From positions 318,375 through 382,374 of the forward strand of contig CAJNOP010000121.1 of assembly GCA_905250075.1 (NCBI GenBank): 64,000 nt of DNA, written 5' to 3'. The stretch comes from Rotaria sp. Silwood1. Lineage: Eukaryota > Rotifera > Eurotatoria > Philodinida > Philodinidae. The notes beneath the pieces were generated by a model, which ran no database searches, was not told the DNA's origin, and was given only the letters and a program-made list of their open reading frames with translations. Positions 53,405-64,000 of the stretch are shown here, piece by piece. The position numbers and the translations under genes were made by a program. Positions within the stretch are counted from its first letter, which is position 1. The number at the start of each line of letters is the position of its first letter.

Positions 53405-55575
53405 AGTGTTTGTCAAATATGAGTATGTATCTATTTTACAATATCATTTATTTTTTGATTCTTTTGCACAGAAGACGTTGTTCAACTACTCGATTTACCT
53501 GACGAGTTAATTTTAGCTATTGTGAATAAAATTAAACCTCGACTGTTATTGCTTTGTTCTATTATTGATATTGGTAATAATCGTTTGGAACAACTTGCAC
53601 TTGATAAATGTCATTCAATCGATTTAACTTTTGATTATTTTAAATCGTCCCATAAATTACGTTTTAAACGGTCTTATTCACATGTCATGTCTCGTATCAG
53701 CAATCAGATTCAATCATTGACATTCGACATTCTACATATTCGCGATCTTGCCAATTTTGCTGAACAAAACTGTAATGGAACTCTTTTAAATTTGACACAT
53801 TTGAAAATAACTATTGGTAGACAATATCATGAAACAGGCACACCTTATACATTAAGTAAATTATTATTAAGTGTATTTTTTAAGCTGTGTTTAAATATCA
53901 CTTTAGTTCACTTGCTACTTAGAAAGTGAGAGAAATTTTATAATTTGAGAATTTAAAAATCTCTTCTTGCCAATATTTTATGTAAAAGAAATCTCTACAC
54001 TACATTCGTATAGAAAATTTCTACTTAGTGCAAAACTTACCGCATCATCCTATCTCTGTTTTGACATACCAAAGCTTCTTTCACAAAAATGATAGTTGAG
54101 AAAAATATGGAAAGGTCTTTTTTGTCAAATCATTATTATCTGCAAGCAAGAGTCTAGATTGAAAAGTATTATATTGTAGCACTCATATATACATATTTTT
54201 TTTTTATTAGGTATCAATCTTTACAGTACGTTACGCCGCAAACCTCTCTTCTCAATTATACCTCAATTAATTCTTCTACATAAGTATATTCGTGCTCAAA
54301 TCTTATCTACTTTTCTTTGTTCATCATATATACGTTCTATTGTATCGTTCGAACTTGATGATGATTATATTTTACGAGATGCATTTAATGATGACGAGTT
54401 GTTTTTCGCTCAATCAATTCAACTGACTCATATCCGAATAACATTACATTGATTCGAGCATTGCGTCCGTTTACTAAATCAATTGGGCTCGCAACTCTAT
54501 TCATTCGCTGTAAGCATTCTGTATGTTTGTGTACGCGATTTTGATATATTATCTCAAATAAGATCGGTAAATAATGTTTCTTAATTTCAAATTTCATTTA
54601 ATTTATTCATTTTAGATTTCGTGTCCCTATTTGAAACAATTGACAATGGCAATCTATCGGAATATTATTGACTATAAAGGATGTATAGGGTGTGGGTGTG
54701 TGGGTGTGGGTGTGGGTGTGGGTGTGGGTGTGGGTGTGGTGTGGGTGTGGCTGTGGATGCGGGTGTGGGTGTGCGGGTGTGGTTTTTCTCTTCTTTTTCA
54801 CCCTCACCCACACACACCCCACACCCACACCCACACCCACACCTACACCCCACACCCACACACACCCACACCTCCCATACCCCACACTCACACCCTCTTC
54901 TTTTCCTATGCCTTGTTCAATGATTAACTTTTCATGCGTCGATCTTCAAATTGCCAAATAGAAAAATGGTTTCATAAAGACATTCGTGAAAATCGTTTGT
55001 AAGTGATAATGAAAGTTTGATGTTGCAATTATTTATATGTATCAGATATACTTATGGAGTTACGTATTTACACATTTTCATCTCACCATTTTATTAATCT
55101 GCATCCAAGATTATGTTTATTTTTTATGTAAAACAAATGAAGGAAAACTGTTTGGCACGGTCTGTGTGTGAGTGGGAATGGGAACAGGTTTGTACCCTAT
55201 ACATTTCAATACTCCTTTTAGATCATGTTTCACAAAAATATGAATGAACTCTCTCTCTCTGCTATTTAAATAAAAGTGAATATTTTCTTTCTGACATTCT
55301 TCTTTGCATTGTACCTGTGAAACAACTTACTAAACTATCCATCGATTATTATAATGGTCCTTTTTCGAAGATATTCGAATTAGTAATATTCACACATTCA
55401 GTATTAATTATAGATCATTCCATTTCAACTCATAACTAAGATCAACAGAATAAATATTTTAGGATGTACATTAAGACAGAATCACAGTTTCTAATTAATC
55501 TTTGTCCTCGATTACAACATATCACAATTTTCAGGCCTCGACATTATTTTCATTCAGATTTACCATTTTTATAGC
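53405..55575 (+). pseudogene. F-box/LRR-type pseudogene split by telomeric repeats
   Basis: The main exon (from 53472) starts EDVVQLLDLPDELILAIVNK, an F-box, followed by IIDIGNNRLEQLALDKCHSI as in the large bdelloid F-box family. A tiny first exon (ATGA at about 53418, then GTATGT) is plausible. A stop closes the exon at 53929. After an intron-like gap, 54210-54600 continues with SSTFRSNILSTFLC-type text: RSIVSFELDDDYILRDAFND, QSIQLTHIRITLH then a stop, and in shifted frames LNQLGSQLYSFAVSILYV; near 54617 comes SCPYLKQLTMAIYRNI. A TGTGGG hairpin (54687-54895) interrupts here. Beyond it, 55275-55440 reads SEYFLSDILLCIVPVKQLTK and 55470-55540 SQFLINLCPRLQHITI, typical of the family end. Several stops and frame shifts show it is dead. 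Some breaks may be introns. Confidence 0.7.
54687..54895. repeat. Head-to-head telomeric repeats (TGTGGG)n/(CCCACA)n
   Basis: From 54687 GGGTGTGGGTGTG repeats run almost unbroken for about 60 bp, then degenerate (gtgtggctgtggatgcggg) to 54780. A short T/C-rich spacer (ttttctcttctttttca) follows, then inverse C-rich repeats (cacacccacacccacacc) to 54895. TGTGGG is the hexamer known from bdelloid telomeres. The two arms point at each other as in a fused pair of chromosome ends. Confidence 0.85.
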
Positions 55576-55717
55576 CAAAACTCATTGTGTATTCAAGGTT
55601 GATCTGAATAACAATTCGAAATAGCGATGATTATATTCGAATCAAAAAATTTAATTAGTTAGTCTATTATTTCAATTAGTCTCTTCATTCTGTCAATTAT
55701 CAAATTAAGCAGCGAAC

Positions 55718-57130
55718 ATAGGATTATTGACATTCAATTTCACAACATATATAACACCAAATCTTGTTTCACAACACCGATTTGATACTGAAATATCTCA
55801 AATAATTGATCAATTCATTAAAAACACCACTCGTTCATTTCTAAGTTCCCTTTATTTAATTAATAATATGTCATCATCAAATATGTTAATATCAGCATTA
55901 TCACCAGATTCAATTTTAACTCTCTATCCACAATATTATCATAAGTAAGAGCAGTGGCGGCGCGAAGAACTGCAGGCAGAGGGGGCGGGATAATCTCAAA
56001 ACGGGAGAAAGAGAAAAAAAATTTTTCGCATCTCGAATGTTTATCTGTTTTTCGGAAAATTTTCTGTACAGGTTACCCAAATTTTCCAAAAATTCAAAAC
56101 TGAAGAGCAAAAAAAAGGTCTTCAACTGGGTTTTCAGGAGACTTTTGTACCTCAGCAGCTAGTTTTTCAGCCGAAGGTGGGAGAAACTATAGACCAAAAT
56201 GAGACAAAGCGCTTCTCAAAATGCGAGAAACCAAAACCTAAAATGGGAGAAAGCAAAGTTCAAAATGGGTGAAAATATCACTGATATTGTCAAAAGCAGA
56301 GAGGGTACTCTCCCATTCCCCCCCCCCCCCGCTCGCGCCGCCGCTGAATAAGAGAATTATGTTTATGAATATATTTATGATCGAAGAGATCAAGCATATA
56401 ATTCAAGTTTAAGTGTAATAAATTGTGATTGTCAAGAAAATCCATATTGTATTCAACAATCAATTGTTTATGATTTGGATGGATCTACTAGACTTTTTCC
56501 TGTCCCAGGTAAATTTTAAATAAAATTAAGTCAAAATGATGAATTTTCTGTTCTTGTTTTTTTTCTGTAGGCGTTTACGTTGGTTGTTATTTAGTTGAGG
56601 CTTTATTACAAAGTAATTTGCGTTGTTTGTATGATGATCTTTGTCTACAAGAATTAATAAAGTCGCTAAAATTATCAATCAATAGTTCTTCTCTATCAAA
56701 TTCGAGTTCAGTATATGGAGTAAACACAACTCTAAAAGAAATAATTTCAAATTTGATGATTGAACAATGGAATAATTAGACCTCTTATGAAGATTATTTT
56801 AATGAATGTCAACCCGAAGAATGTTCAGCAACATATGTCCATCGAGAAAATGTTGTATATATAATAACAACAATGACTGGATTGATTAGTGGACTAACGA
56901 AAGTCTATTTATTCACTGTACCCTTATTGGTAAATATGATTTTTCCTCTTCTTATTCGATTAAAACGAAATGGACTATTCAATAACCGAGTAGCACCATT
57001 AGAAACAATAGCAAGCAATGCTGATGGTTCAGTTTGAGAGAAGAAAATTGGTGAATATACATTGAAAAAAATCGTATTTTGTATAATTTGTGTTGTCTGC
57101 ACAATTGATGCTTTAAATAGTACATTTTAA
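55718..57130 (+). pseudogene. Membrane-protein pseudogene of a bdelloid-type family
   Basis: From about 55727 the frame reads NFTTYITPNLVSQHRF and LSPDSILTLYPQYYHK up to the MITE at 55952. After the MITE it resumes ENYVYEYIYDRRDQAYNSSL with CDCQENPYCIQQS and LFPVPG. A 62-bp intron (56509-56570, GTAAAT to CTGTAG) leads to GVYVGCYLVEALLQSNLRCL, EIISNLMIEQWNN, a TAG stop (56777-56779), then SYEDYFNECQPEECSATY and the membrane segment YIITTMTGLISGLTKVYLF. A second stop lies at 57035. I know the arrangement (GCY.VE.LLQS, EQW...YE.YFN.C.P..C, GLI.GLT) from uncharacterised bdelloid membrane proteins; function unknown. The N-terminal part seems to be missing. Confidence 0.7.
55944..56354. mobile_element. 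hAT-like MITE inside the membrane-protein pseudogene
   Basis: The element (55952-56346, 395 bp) begins CAGTGGCGGCGCGA and its other end, inverted, reads CAGCGGCGGCGCGA (13 of 14 matching). Flanking 8-bp repeats are AGTAAGAG (55944-55951) and AATAAGAG (56347-56354), 7 of 8 matching, so the insertion is older than those at 16 and 18 kb or has picked up a change. It has a poly-C run of about 12 near its right end and repeated gggagaaa motifs, but no gene. Confidence 0.8.
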
Positions 57131-57661
57131 TTTTCGATACTCTTACAGACAAAAATACACAGTCATAAACCATCTATTTGTAGATGGAATTAATCGTTAT
57201 TTCGAGTAAGATCTAATGTTGATAAAAAACTGCGTAGTCATGGATACCAGCATAATTCTAGTTTTGAAATTGAATAAACAATATTTTTCTGAACATTGCC
57301 TATGATTATATAGATTTTTGAAATTATCTCCTGATATATGCAGTGATAGTAAAAATAATGTACGTTCTATTTTTCTGTGATATTTCATTATTCTTCGACT
57401 TATACTGTTTTTCTATGATTAGGTATACAGAAACGGATTTACTAAACTTAGATTCCAACAGTTCGCCTGTCGTAATAGATTCGAAGATTCTGCATAAAGT
57501 CGTATTGATTGAAAATGGTATTAAAGAGTAAAAGAGATGTCTTCTAGTGTTCGAGTTTTTATAAATGAAATAATCGATCAAACAAAGTAAAATTTATTGA
57601 AAGCGTTTTCATAAAATAAAAATGATCGAAATTATTCATTCTGTTCGAATGAAAATCTTCC
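57131..57661. other. Spacer before the NO VEIN-like gene
   Basis: The 3' flanks of a plus-strand pseudogene and a minus-strand gene meet here. No gene seen. Confidence 0.5.
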
Positions 57662-60600
57662 TTAACTGGATTGGTTTGGTTTGGAAAAAAGTGTCATAAC
57701 GAGCTTTAAATGTTGTGTATCTAAATTGTTTTTAATTCGATTGATCTGGGTGATTGTTGAAGATTCAATCGGGTCAGCGTGATAAACCCGGTAGATACTC
57801 GAATTTTCTGGATGATCCAAGAAAAATTTCACTTCCTGACCGGAGACAAAGAAAGAATTTTCGTTCTGAAGTCTCGTTGTTTTTACTTCGATGAATTCTT
57901 TTTCACCATTCTCGTGTTCAATGCAAATATCATAGGGGCTCATCGATTCCGTTATTTCATTCTCCCAAGTCACTTTGGCTGTCGGATATTCACGTTTCAA
58001 TACTTGAAAAACAATTTGTTCGCCGACACGACCAGCGTGACCGTCTGTATCAAAATTTGGAATGCTGATGGCTTTGTTTGTCGTCGATGCGAATAGTGAA
58101 AAATCCAAATCATTCAGATTCTTAATGACGATGCTTTGGACTTTTTCCGTTAAATCATTTCTCGGTAGTGGCATCGAATCCGGCATTGATCGTGGCGGTA
58201 AGTGTTCTAGTGCTGGCTTTGGATTTGGGTTTACAGTATTTTCATCAGTCTCTGACTTCTCGTGCTGAGCACTCGGTGGCTTCGGTGAATTCTGCGAATG
58301 CAGAATGAAATTTTCGCTTGAAACTTTTCCTTCCGTTGGATTCGAGTTCCCATGAGCGTTCCTATCTCCTCCTTCTGAAGGTAATTGCAGCAGTTGACTC
58401 GTTTTCGAGACTTGTTTTGTTGTGTTCCCTGATGTTTTCTCCACCGGTGTTGGTCCTATCGATTCTTCAGCAGCAAGAGCTCTGATTTCTTCCTCGCTAA
58501 TTTCAATAGGTTTCTTTGGTTCTTGTTGTTTCTTCTCGACTTGTTGCTCTTCTACAATATCTTTTGGAGTGCACCATTTGGGTTCGTATGAGTTTTTCAA
58601 TGCGATTCGATAAGCATTCAAGCCTTGTTTCGGATCTCTCTGATACGAACGGACGAGTTCCTCGATAAAACTGATTAACTTTGATTGTCCATCTGCATTG
58701 TCAACCAAAAATTCTGCCATCGTTCGAATGTAACGCATTTCAGAGTTCTCGAAATTTTTTAATATGTAAAATTTTGCTGATTGTTCATCTATGTAAGCGT
58801 CACGAGAAGATAGTGTTGCTGGTAATTCACGATTCGTATCTCCATACCAATGAATGAGTCGGATACTATCAACACGTAGGAAACGAATCTTGCTAAACAT
58901 TTCAGCCAATTGCTTCGATCGATCTTGGTCGATGAGATTCTTGCTGAATAAATAATCCTGGATAAGATCAATGGATTTCTCGTAAAAGTCAGAGATCATC
59001 ATTGACTTTTCTTCGTTATTTACTCTAACTTCTGTTCGAATCACTTCAGTGAGATTTTTTATTTTGAAAATCGAACAGAACTGCTCGATGTTCACTGTTG
59101 TCTCTGAAGCTGAAAAAGAAATGTACAAATTACGACGCGACTGAAATGGTCGAATTGGATTACTTACATGGTAATTTGACTAACGTAACAACATCTGCGA
59201 ATAGTTTAGCTAAATCAGGATCGTTCGGAAAAAACAATTGATCATCGGTATATTTTGCTAACGGTTTAGTTGAACTTGAGCATGGAATGAACGCAATGTT
59301 ATGACATTTCACTAGAATTGAATTTGTTCTCAAGTTCGATGTGCTCAAATCAATCCGTTAACTTACCTCGAAGGTCATTTGCTTGCTTATTTTTGATTGC
59401 CAATTGAACGAGAATCGATATAAGAATCCAACGTTGATCAATACTTTCGATGGTGGATACTAAGGGAATGTAGTCATCGATGTTTGATTGGATTTCAACA
59501 CCAAGAAGCTCGATGAATAAGCGTTCGAATGATGTTGAATTCTTGTAGTATTTTCCAATGGCAGAACGGATTTTCAAATTGTTTGCAGGCTCAGAAATAG
59601 AAATGTCCGAAGAAAATTCTTGCCAATATACATCTCGAGCAAAGACAAAATCTCCTTTATTCGCCGTTGTCGGCAGATAAACCAATGGCCAAGAACGAAA
59701 TCGATACAACAGTCCACAAACTTCTTCATCATCAGCGAGAAACTTATAAATTTGACGAATATTATCGAGTGGTTCCTCGCAAGATTTTTTGAATGTATCG
59801 TCGTATGGACATGGAATTCTGAAATAGAAAGAACTCGCTCTGATTTGTATCGAGTCTTGATTTTTCAACTTACACTTCCGATGGATGTGTCGATTGAATC
59901 AACTTATTCACAGATTCTTCGTCAAGATCACATGACCATTTAATTAATAAGTTGAAAAGAATTCTCGCTGGAATTTCTTGCCGTATACCCAAAATATCAA
60001 TCAGAGGACTATCCTTTCGCAAAGATATTTGACTAGAATCAATGTGTGGAACATAACGACGCAGTACGTCTTGAGATTGACTCAGCAAATACACTTCGCC
60101 TGGTTTCATCAATTTTCCTTCCCCTACGGGTATCCAAACTTGATTCCATAATAAGAGTAAAAATGAAGAGGGTAGTCCTAGTTCAGGTCTTGGTTGAGGC
60201 TGCTTCAACAATCGGGATCTTATCACAGATGCTGTCACAAAGTTCTGCATTTCTGAATAGTTACTGTTCAAATAGTCGAGCAGTTTGACGCACAGCTGAT
60301 AATCTGGATTGGATGAGAATAAGGCTTCAAACTCTTCGCAAATATAATCTCTGATAATAAACGAATCGTGCAATCGATTTGTTAGATCATTTGTATATGA
60401 CGCCCATTTTGTGTTTCTCACTTGATCAACTTCTGCGAACGCTAAATGATGAAGAATAAGATATCGAAAATTCGTTCGAACATCTTGAAACATCGAGTAC
60501 TCACGTATATCTTTTGATTCAATCTGGAAGAAATCATTAATTTTCAGATCCAAAAGAAACTGAGGAAATCTTTGTCTGAAGTGTGGCTTGGTGAAGATCT

Positions 60601-63600
60601 CTTCTTCTCGATAATCTCGAAAATAATCATCGGAAATGAAATGATATTGATCGGTATTGAGCGGTAAATTTTCGGCGGAGTATCTTGCTCCATAAGTCTT
60701 TGTTAAATGAAAGAAATTTTTTTCAGATCCTAGCGATAGGAATTTATTCTGTCTAGTTTTAACCAAGAGAATCTTTCGTAATTGATCTAGAGTTATGTCA
60801 GAGATGTTTCCTTCGCCTGCATACATGTATTGAAAAATGCACATGAAATACGCCATGAGTAAATCGCTCGATTTAGTTGCCCACAGTTTCGGATCAGACA
60901 TAGTTGGTAACCAATATTCATGATAAATATTCCGAATATTTGGCCTGTCTTGAAAGCCTGAGAACGAGAGAGAGAATGTTTGTTTGTAATAGAACTATTT
61001 GTCTTAGTTACCTAATTTCTTCAGAAGATCAATGAACTGTTTCGAACGAGTTGGATGTTGTTCTTCGACAAACTGAATTAATCGTGGATCGATGGCAGGG
61101 ATTTCTTCAATAACGATTCTCAAATTTTTGGCAAATTTGTCAGTTTTCGCGAATGGAAGAAGGATTGTTTTACTTTGAAATTCATCGATAGAAACGAGAT
61201 TTTTGTGAGAGTCCACTGGAAATATTTTCACTTGTTTCAAGCGTTTTAGCATATCGTTCTCATTTTTCTCCCGTTGTTGAAAATAATAGCCAACACAAAC
61301 CAGCCATTGAGCAGCTAAAATGAGAGTAAAGAATGAAAACTAAGAATAACAATTAACGGTTCTCACCTTGTTTGATGGTTGCTTCATTTTTTGGATATTC
61401 TTGATCGACGAATCGATACGATGATTCGATTAGTTGAAGAATATCAGCGATGTTCAAGATGCGACAACCCAAGGCAACAAGAAGTTTTTCATTACATTCG
61501 TTCACGACTTCATCATGAAGATAGTAACTGTTTCGATGCGTGAGCAACAAATTTTCTGTGATCATTGATCGAGTGAATTGATCTTTAGCGATGACACACT
61601 GCGATGGTGGTACCCAGATGATTTCTTTGTCACCGTTCAATCTCATGTTGATGACAGGCAATTCAACAACTCCAGCTAGTAATTCAAAACTTCTGTTAAC
61701 AAATAGTTGAAAGTACGGATCGATTTCATAACTTGCTGGAAGAAATTTCAGGAAGAATTTGATTGCTTGAATTGCAGTTGGCTGAGCATAGTGTTCGTTC
61801 ATAAGATTCAAATCAGCAATCAATTCGGGCAGTTGTTTAAACTGTTGATAAGCTAAGTACATCAGTTGTGGCATTTTAGACTTCAACCATTCGTTCCAAA
61901 GATTATCACGTCGAAGATCCTGTCGACTCGCTGGAATTTCAAAGTCTGCTTGAAGAATAAAACGAAAACCGCAAGAACGCAATGGTAAATACGCGAAGAT
62001 CGGTTGTGTAGGAAATGTTGATGTTGAATTTTCTGTGATTCCTTTTAGAGGAAATGCGATGGCAATCGTTGTTTCATCTATAGGACCTTTGAGATCGCCT
62101 AATTTGTTTCTAATGTTTTCGGGCACTTCGACGAAATTTTTCACGACTAGCCAAAGATTTTTCGAACAATTACCTTCAGTTGTCTGCTCTTGTAATTCGA
62201 TGATGTTTCCCTCGGCATAGTCGACACGAGAAAAGATTCTTTTCGACAAAATATTCTCTCGTTGATTGATGATTTCGATTTTTCTCAATCGATTCAAGAA
62301 CAGCAGAATTTTTCCTTCGATATTATCAAATTTCTGCATCAAATTTTCTACTCCAACATCTGGTCGAAGTGGCAACCGAATGCAGGTTGTCCATCGGTTA
62401 GGTTCCGGAAGAGATTCTTCGTAGGTATTCAACCAGATAGGTAAAATGTATCCCATTTGTTCCTTGCCATTCTTCGTATCAAATCGAATGTGATAATTTC
62501 CAGAATGAATTTCTGGCTGATACGAAATCATAAAAACAGATTTGAATCCAATGCCTTTGTGACCAGTGTAACCTTTCTTGTGTTTGCCTTTTGTCGATGC
62601 TCCAACGTTACAAATCGCAGAAATATTTTCCCGACTAAAACCCACTTCGTTGTTACACACGAGGATACGTTGCATAGAGACCAAGAAAGTTAATGTAGGT
62701 GTCATCACTTCGTAGTGATTATCATCTGCATTCTGAATCAATTCCAACACGAAATGACCTTCTTCTGAGTAAAGATCTGTTGACAGTTTTTCGAGACTTC
62801 TCTTCAAGACACCGTGTAAGTTGTTGACGATTGATTGTCCTGTGCTGTTCAAAGTGTTATCAGCGCCCAAATTTCTTCGAATCGATTCAATGTGCTCGAA
62901 GGCCTCGGTGGACATCTGTGAAATACTTCTTGTTAAAGACTGCATAGGGTTCACAGACGGACTCGATGGTGTCTGTGTCCCAGATTTTGGCTTAGGACTC
63001 TCGGGAACTATCTGGTCGACTGAAAAGTGATGGAATCGTTATGAAATAGACTAAATAAGTGAATAATGGATTTTACCTCGTTTAGGAATAACTAATGGCT
63101 GTTGAACGTTTTCCATTGGTTTCTGATCATCATCTTCATCGTTATCTCCAGACCATTTTCTTTCATTCTTCCATTCGTTTATTTCTAAAAGATAACCCCA
63201 GTACTCTAATTTCATTCGTTGGGTTCGATCGGCGTAGTTCCAGAGAGATGCTCGCGGATTCAGTCCGGTCTGACATTCTGCTTGAAAGATTTGATCAAAT
63301 GGCTCGAGAAACATTTCTTTCACTAATCGCGTTTGACCGATCAATGATGGTAGGTAGACAACAAACTCCAGAATGTAACTGAATGCAATTTTGAGATCAT
63401 TTTTCAGGATCGCCAAACTGCGAAGTTGGTTGAGCCAAGTCTCGATAAATGTTTGAAAGACGTTGAAAGAAAAATGAACGATCGAACCTTCCTGAACGAT
63501 GATACTACATAAATCGGCGACAGCTTGGCGAATATTATTTCTCTTTAAATGTTCTTGAAAGGAATTTTGATTGGCTTTTAGTGGAATTCGAACCAATTCC

Positions 63601-64000
63601 AATGTTGATGTTTCTAGTAACAAAAGATCGTCGAGCATGCTTTGATTTTTCTGAATGAACGACTTGAACTCGCCATATTTCGGTTGAAAAAAGTGGTTCC
63701 ACCCGAGCCAAGACGGAAGATCAACTAACACTGGTGCTGTAGAAATGATTTGACATAATTTATTATCATCGACATTCATCGATGGTGGGCAAATATCTAG
63801 ACGATTTAAAGTGTCTTTATCCACTAAAGACTCTTCATAGCTAGAATAAAAAAAATGAAAAACAATCAACAAAAAGTAAAATTGAGAGTTTCTACCGAAT
63901 GATGGACTGTTGCCGACGATAATCGGATACATTTGTTTCCTCCAGCAGCGATTTGACTTGACGAAAGCCGATAGATTGACCGAATCTATGTTTAATCGCT
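57662..64000 (-). CDS. NO VEIN-like protein: GHKL ATPase plus C-terminal DUF3883, 5' partial
   Basis: Exons, from the right: 63896 to beyond 64000, 63077-63840, 61367-63019, 61012-61314, 59874-60957, 59367-59818, 59168-59311, 57662-59109. All seven introns are 52-58 bp with agreeing phases; at least 1983 residues. The third exon holds a sacsin/NO VEIN-type Hsp90-like ATPase: N-box ELIQNADDN, then CNNEVGFSRENISAICNVG, GASTKGKHKKGYTGHKGIGF, and an HSGNYHIRFD strand. After about 1100 residues of unassigned mostly helical sequence and a Pro/Ser-rich linker, the end carries DUF3883 (GRVGEQIVFQVLKREYP, SPYDICIEHENGEKEF, EFIEVKTT), a restriction-endonuclease-like fold with D and ExK residues. Plant NO VEIN acts in nuclear patterning pathways; the animal role is unknown. 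In bacteria such domains occur in defence loci. The start lies outside the window. Confidence 0.88.

Noticed and set aside
54631-54961. Overlapping open frames rich in V/G/W or H/T/P on both strands
   Set aside because: They are translations of the TGTGGG repeat, not proteins.

Overview
The window is AT-rich eukaryotic nuclear DNA with short GT-AG introns (mostly 50-90 bp). It most likely comes from a bdelloid rotifer (Rotaria- or Adineta-like). Three things point there: a broken Penelope-like retroelement of the endonuclease-lacking Athena type, tracts of TGTGGG (the telomeric hexamer reported for bdelloids), and pseudogenes that read like the large bdelloid F-box family. I could not run a search, so the taxon is an inference. 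A 100-base run of N (34032-34131) is an assembly gap.

Layout, left to right. 1-7 kb: a type II membrane glycosyltransferase-like protein (minus) and a three-exon neuropeptide-type GPCR (minus). 7-15.6 kb: a gene desert. 15.6-17.2 kb: a small spliced multi-pass membrane protein (minus) whose first intron carries a hAT-like MITE. 17-23.6 kb: no gene, one more hAT-like MITE and GT/CA hairpins. 23.7-27.3 kb: a complete 17-exon homologue of C-Maf-inducing protein (plus). 27.7-28.8 kb: an unrecognised pseudogene. 30.2-34.0 kb: the Athena-like element (minus), itself split by a 731-bp fold-back element with an exact 8-bp target duplication. 35.1-37.0 kb: a nucleoredoxin-like protein with ZZ-type zinc fingers (plus). 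38.1-39.1 kb: a 966-bp mariner-like MITE. 39.2-39.7 kb: a HIT-family hydrolase (minus). 44.9-46.3 kb and 48.3-49.7 kb: two intronless secreted proteins, a sorbosone-dehydrogenase-like beta-propeller and a VWA protein. 53.4-57.1 kb: a graveyard of an F-box pseudogene, interrupted by head-to-head telomeric repeats, and a membrane-protein pseudogene hit by a third hAT-like MITE. 57.7-64 kb: most of a large NO VEIN-like protein (minus) with a GHKL ATPase domain and a C-terminal DUF3883 nuclease-like domain. Its 5' end lies beyond the window.

The genes do not form a pathway; this looks like ordinary animal gene order with heavy repeat insertion. The most unusual structure is the nested repeat biology: short telomere-like repeats, always arranged G-rich arm then C-rich arm, recur as hairpins at about nine places. 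A related but different repeat (GGGTCTACCA/GGGTCTA) forms the arms of the fold-back element inside the Athena copy. I found no RNA genes that I can support.
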